DNA from: Paratinospora sagittata
Lineage: Eukaryota; Streptophyta; Magnoliopsida; Ranunculales; Menispermaceae
Assembly (NCBI GenBank): GCA_035771175.1
Contig: CM069612.1
Location: forward strand, 24,844,987-24,908,986
Reading direction: 5' to 3'
Length of the DNA stretch: 64,000 bases
The notes beneath the pieces were generated by a model that saw only the letters and a list, made by a program, of their open reading frames with translations, was not told the origin of the DNA and ran no database searches. Of the stretch, positions 60,296-64,000 are shown one piece after another (within the stretch, counting starts at the first letter, position 1; every line of letters starts with the position of its first letter). The position numbers were made by a program, and so were the translations under genes.

Positions 60296-62228
60296 TGATA
60301 TGATGACATAAAAGATATAATCATAAATGAAGTCTACTCACAACCAAGCCTCGCGAGAGTATTAACCACATACGACCACCAAACCGAATCAACCCAATCA
60401 AGATCCTGAAACATTCATCAATATCCTACCATACATCAATTTCTATGCTCAATCACATAGACATTATACATCATCCCTAAATCAGCCCACATATAGACAA
60501 TAGCCCTAATTCCCATCTAATCTCATCATTCAACTCAAATCAAATGACTTAGGCCTCTAATGCATAGTTCTCATTCGTAAACCATTCTATTAATCAAAAA
60601 TACTGATTTTCCATTCCTTAGGCATAAACATGCCCAAATTAGGTCACTTGATCACTAGTAGGCCTAACCCATGATATGGTCACAACCACCAAATCAGTAG
60701 CATAATCAACCCTAATCATGCTTAATTAAACATAAGTTGCATCAATTCAATGATTTTAGGCCAAAAGCATCAAAAACCCTAAAATATGAAATTTTCCATA
60801 CTTAGGCCATATTGCCGATTTACACTAGGTCACCTTGTTCAGCCATGTATATCACTGATTTTGAATCATGGGTTCATCAACAATGACAACTAGGTCAACA
60901 TAGTTGATATGCAAGCTATTTGGAAAGGTCTAAGTTCATATTCTAAATTTAGGTCTAATACAAGAAACCCTACCAATTCTTCATTTAATATTCTGTTCAG
61001 ATGTATCAATATACTAACAAGAGTATGTAATCACAAAATCAACCGTACAGATTGAATTATGTGAAGAAACAAACCTTCTGTCCAAATATCAGCCCAATCC
61101 AACGGTGGACGTAAAAGATAAGTATTTTTGATGAACAAGTCTCTAATCAGACAATTTCTCCTTTCCTACTGCAAATACTCAAACTCAGATGACTATATCA
61201 CACAACATACTTAATATATAAACATCTTCACCGTTTCGAATGTAGAAATATCAGTTTTAAACGACATACCCAAATTTGATATCCATCCAACGGTAGATTG
61301 AGGAGATCTATAAGTTTGAGCAAAACGGCGCGAGAAATTCAGACTTTCCGACCAGCTTTGTTTGAGAGGTTAGATCTATTATAATAAACCACTAATCAAG
61401 ATCTCCACCGTTCATAATACATAAATATCGGTTTTAAACTACATATCCAAATGTGATATCCATCCAATGGTAGATTGAGGAGATCTATAAGTTTGAGTAA
61501 AATGGCGCGAGAAATCCAGACTTTCCGACCAGCTTTGTTTGAGAGGTTAGATCTCTTAGAGGAAACCTCTAATCAAGATCTCCACCGTTCAGAATGCATA
61601 AACATAAGCTACGAACTTGATGACAAAATTTGAGCTCAATCTGACCATATATCCTGAAGATCGAGCTCTATGATGAAAACGTTGCAGAGATTTTCCTCAA
61701 GCAACTCCTTCTTTCTTTCTTTTCTTCTTTCCTTTCTCTCCACTCACCCTACTTTCTAGCACTTCCTTGATTCCCTCCACTCATTTTAGCACTTCCTTGG
61801 AGAAGAGAAGTGGGCATGGAACACTTGTCCACTTTCATGCACCAACCTTCACATGTGTTGGTCTCATATTACCCATACCAACCACATGTACTTTAACCAA
61901 TCTAATGCTTCCATGTATTTTAAATGTCCAATCCATTTAATACACCAAATTTTCATTCTCGTTTATCCTTTTATTCAATCAATTCTAACCCATATCAATT
62001 CATGGTTTAATGGACCCATGCATAAATAATAACATATGCATTATACTTTAATTTAACATGACCCATATACAATTTATAATACACATATTTATATACATTA
62101 TCAAGCATTAACTATACAAACATTAAACAACCATCAAACAAACACCAACCATATCAAGGCAATACATAGAGTTTGGGCAAAGTGCAATTGGGTTATGGGC
62201 TAGATGAAATAATTTTCGGGGTGTCACA
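59253..62228 (-). mobile_element. Solo LTR of Ty3/gypsy family 1, TSD AAACC
   Basis: Plus-strand ends are TGTGGTGACCCCGCACCCCGG and TTTTCGGGGTGTCACA. The TSD AAACC lies at 59248-59252 and 62229-62233. The empty site can be read in LTR A at about 24641 (CAAGTCCAAATCATTCAAAACC). It carries two 55-bp-type units, the 177-bp subrepeat and a long AT microsatellite. More diverged from the full element's LTRs than those are from each other. Nested in solo LTR B. Confidence 0.96.
60217..60293. repeat. (AT)n microsatellite, about 38 units
   Basis: Uninterrupted AT dinucleotides within the solo LTR, where the other family 1 LTRs have only ACAATATATATAAGTG. Length may be polymorphic or affected by assembly. 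Confidence 0.97.
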
Positions 62229-63751
62229 AAACCATTCAAAACCATGCAAGATTGATTATAATCAAGTAAATTCCTCAATTCAAATCAATACATGACATAT
62301 GACCTAATTTGGGAAAAAATATTTACAATAAGCATAGAGCCAAATTACACTAAGTCATATAAAATTAACATAGGTTCAAACATTCTAAATCCATGATTCC
62401 AGTCAATTTAGGTCCAATTAGATAATCCTCAAGTCAATATGATCAATTGACTTGGTTTAGGTCAAAATCCTCATTTTGGGCAAAATCCCCAAAATCAAGC
62501 TCTATGGCGATTTTACACTACAACTAGGGTTTTCAATGGATAAAAATACTGAACACTACCATCAATCAACTAGAATCAACCATTTATCCAACATAAGGAA
62601 ATTCCTAAGTTCGATTTCTAGGGTTTAGGCCTTTACACACAACCCCTCCAATTTCTTGCTAGAAATTAGGGAAAATAGTGTCATTATGTTCCAAATCACC
62701 TTAGGAACCCAAATCCCTAGCTTACAACTCGTCATTAAGAGTTTCACACGAAACCCTAACTCCATGCATCACAAAAAACGTGGTGAAATTAATGCAAAAT
62801 GCATTCCAAGTGTAAATCTAGGTCAAGGAAGGTTGCTTCTATCATAAACAAACTCAAAAAACCAAAAATCAGCCAACCTTAGGTTAGAAAACACCCAAAA
62901 TCGTGACCTATGGAGAAAACTACACCATTAGAAAGCTTACTCTCATCTTCAATGGTGATTTTATGAAAAAAAAAATGGAGAAAAATACTTACTTTAGGGT
63001 GAAAATGGTAAAGATTTTTTCTTGGAAACCCAAGTTTTCCTCCCCTTTTCCTTCTCCAATTCGTCCTTGGCACATATGGGATGAGTAACAACCTTTCCCC
63101 CATTTTAAAACACTCAAAATGGCCATTTTTCAGCCAAAACCGTGCCTAGAAAAGTGGTGAGCGGGCTTTTTCCGCTTAGGAGCCCGCTACTCTTTCATCA
63201 AGGGCGCCTAAACTTCGTTTTGCCACTACGTGCTCAATACACATGAGAATTTTGCGTATGACTAGTCGTTTTCTATGTAAAAATGCATTCCAAACTCATT
63301 TCTAATATTCTCAGGTCCATTCGACATACCAATAATTAATTATCATAAAATCAACACATATACACGATATATTCCAATATAAATGTCATATTTACCATGT
63401 GTTGAAGTACAACATTTCCATATATCAAAGGTGCATTAAATGAGGACATTTAGTGAAGTCTTTTCAACAAGTCATAAGTCAAGATGATGACTTGATCAAC
63501 AAGTTACTTATGTGAAGCTTCTCCAACAAACCACTCACTTAATATGGCGAATGATATTAATAATAATAATAACACCACCAATAATACTTTCTATAATAAC
63601 ACCACCACCACTAATAATACTTTCTTTTATCTAAGCAATAATCACACATCAAACATACAAATATACATATCAAGACGAACACATAGAGTTTGGGTAAAAA
63701 TACAAATGAGTTATATATTAGATGAAATAATTTCTAAAGTGCTACATTGAT

Positions 63752-64000
63752 AGCTAAACCGGTACTCTAAATTTAAAGTTGAAGCTTGGTGCATAGAAAT
63801 AGTACATGTGGTGCCCACTTGTACTAGCTATCTTTTGTTATATAAATTAAAGGAAAATGCAAAAAGTGACAATCAATAAAACACGTGAATTTTGTACATC
63901 ATAGATAGAAATTTAAAAATGTGGCCATGAGTAGTCTATGTGGCTTTACATTATGAAGAGTACATTATCATTTGAAATGTGGCCATGAGTGCATACCTAT
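63752..64000. other. Cystatin-type 5' flank, right part of block II
   Basis: Colinear with 29381-29640 (GATAGCTAAACCGGTACTC, GTGGTGCCCACTTGTACTAGC, GTGGCCATGAGTGCATACC). This shows that the duplicated block continues past the window edge. No gene. Confidence 0.75.

Larger units (their letters stand above)
47136..63746 (-). mobile_element. Old solo LTR of Ty3/gypsy family 3, copy B (block II), split by two later insertions
   Basis: It begins TGTGACGGCCCACACCCC and ends ...AAAGTGCTACA. The flanks are TTGGT (47131-47135) and TTGAT (63747-63751), the same target site as copy A. Its pieces are 47136-48383, 58681-59252 and 62234-63746. Each is colinear with LTR A; together they make about 3.3 kb. 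The extra length over A is mainly an expanded tandem array at about 47986-48380. It contains no coding sequence of its own. Confidence 0.87.

Overview
The window looks like repeat-rich nuclear DNA from a eudicot, probably a woody plant. Genes have short GT-AG introns, base composition is AT-rich, and there are plant-type S-domain receptor kinases, chromovirus-like Ty3/gypsy retrotransposons, LINE relics and tRNA-type SINEs. I see no bacterial genes, CRISPR array, rRNA or tRNA gene. The species is not determined.

Layout. (1) 1-12 kb is a tandem S-domain (G-type lectin) receptor-like kinase cluster. One copy is complete (8234-11610, seven exons, 830 aa). One upstream copy has lost its middle (1193-3359). 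Two more are scraps (3795-4444 and 4535-4945). A LINE 3' end present as a large inverted repeat (5505-7170) lies between the copies. Two SINE-like insertions, each with clear target-site duplications (TSDs), lie just 3' of the intact kinase and 3' of the next gene. (2) 12-36 kb is a minus-strand cluster of small secreted cystatin-like proteins. Seven copies or relics are visible and only two are intact (17426-17851 and 33459-33947). The others carry frameshifts, stop codons, truncation or a transposon. (3) From about 16.5 kb the sequence is a tandem segmental duplication. Block I is about 16480-29700 and block II runs from about 32690 to the window end. Both blocks contain the same ancient solo LTR at the same target site (A at 23083-29375, B at 47136-63746), so that LTR predates the duplication. 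Block II was then enlarged by later insertions.

Mobile elements. Four insertions have exact 5-bp TSDs. They are a 10.9-kb Ty3/gypsy element (36199-47065, TSD CTTGA) with about 2.96-kb LTRs, a 10.3-kb Ty3/gypsy element (48384-58675, TSD GAAAT) with about 1.35-kb LTRs, and two solo LTRs of the first family (19732-22583, TSD TAATC; 59253-62228, TSD AAACC). A further solo LTR (25189-28380, TSD CCCTA) is nested in LTR A. A truncated first-family LTR opens the window (1-567). Both long elements have a PBS matching initiator-Met tRNA, a polypurine tract, and gag-protease-RT-RNase H-integrase-chromodomain coding on the minus strand.

Main points of interest are the divergent cystatin-like family (D-x-V-x-G in place of Q-x-V-x-G, with an enlarged segment before it), the retrotransposon that landed in codon 5 of one of these genes, decay of that element by six TAG codons and no other stop type, an extra ORF in the leader of the second element, a nucleosome-length (177 bp) subrepeat inside a chromovirus LTR, and a short sequence module shared by five otherwise different LTR types. 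All alignments were done by eye; percentages are estimates.
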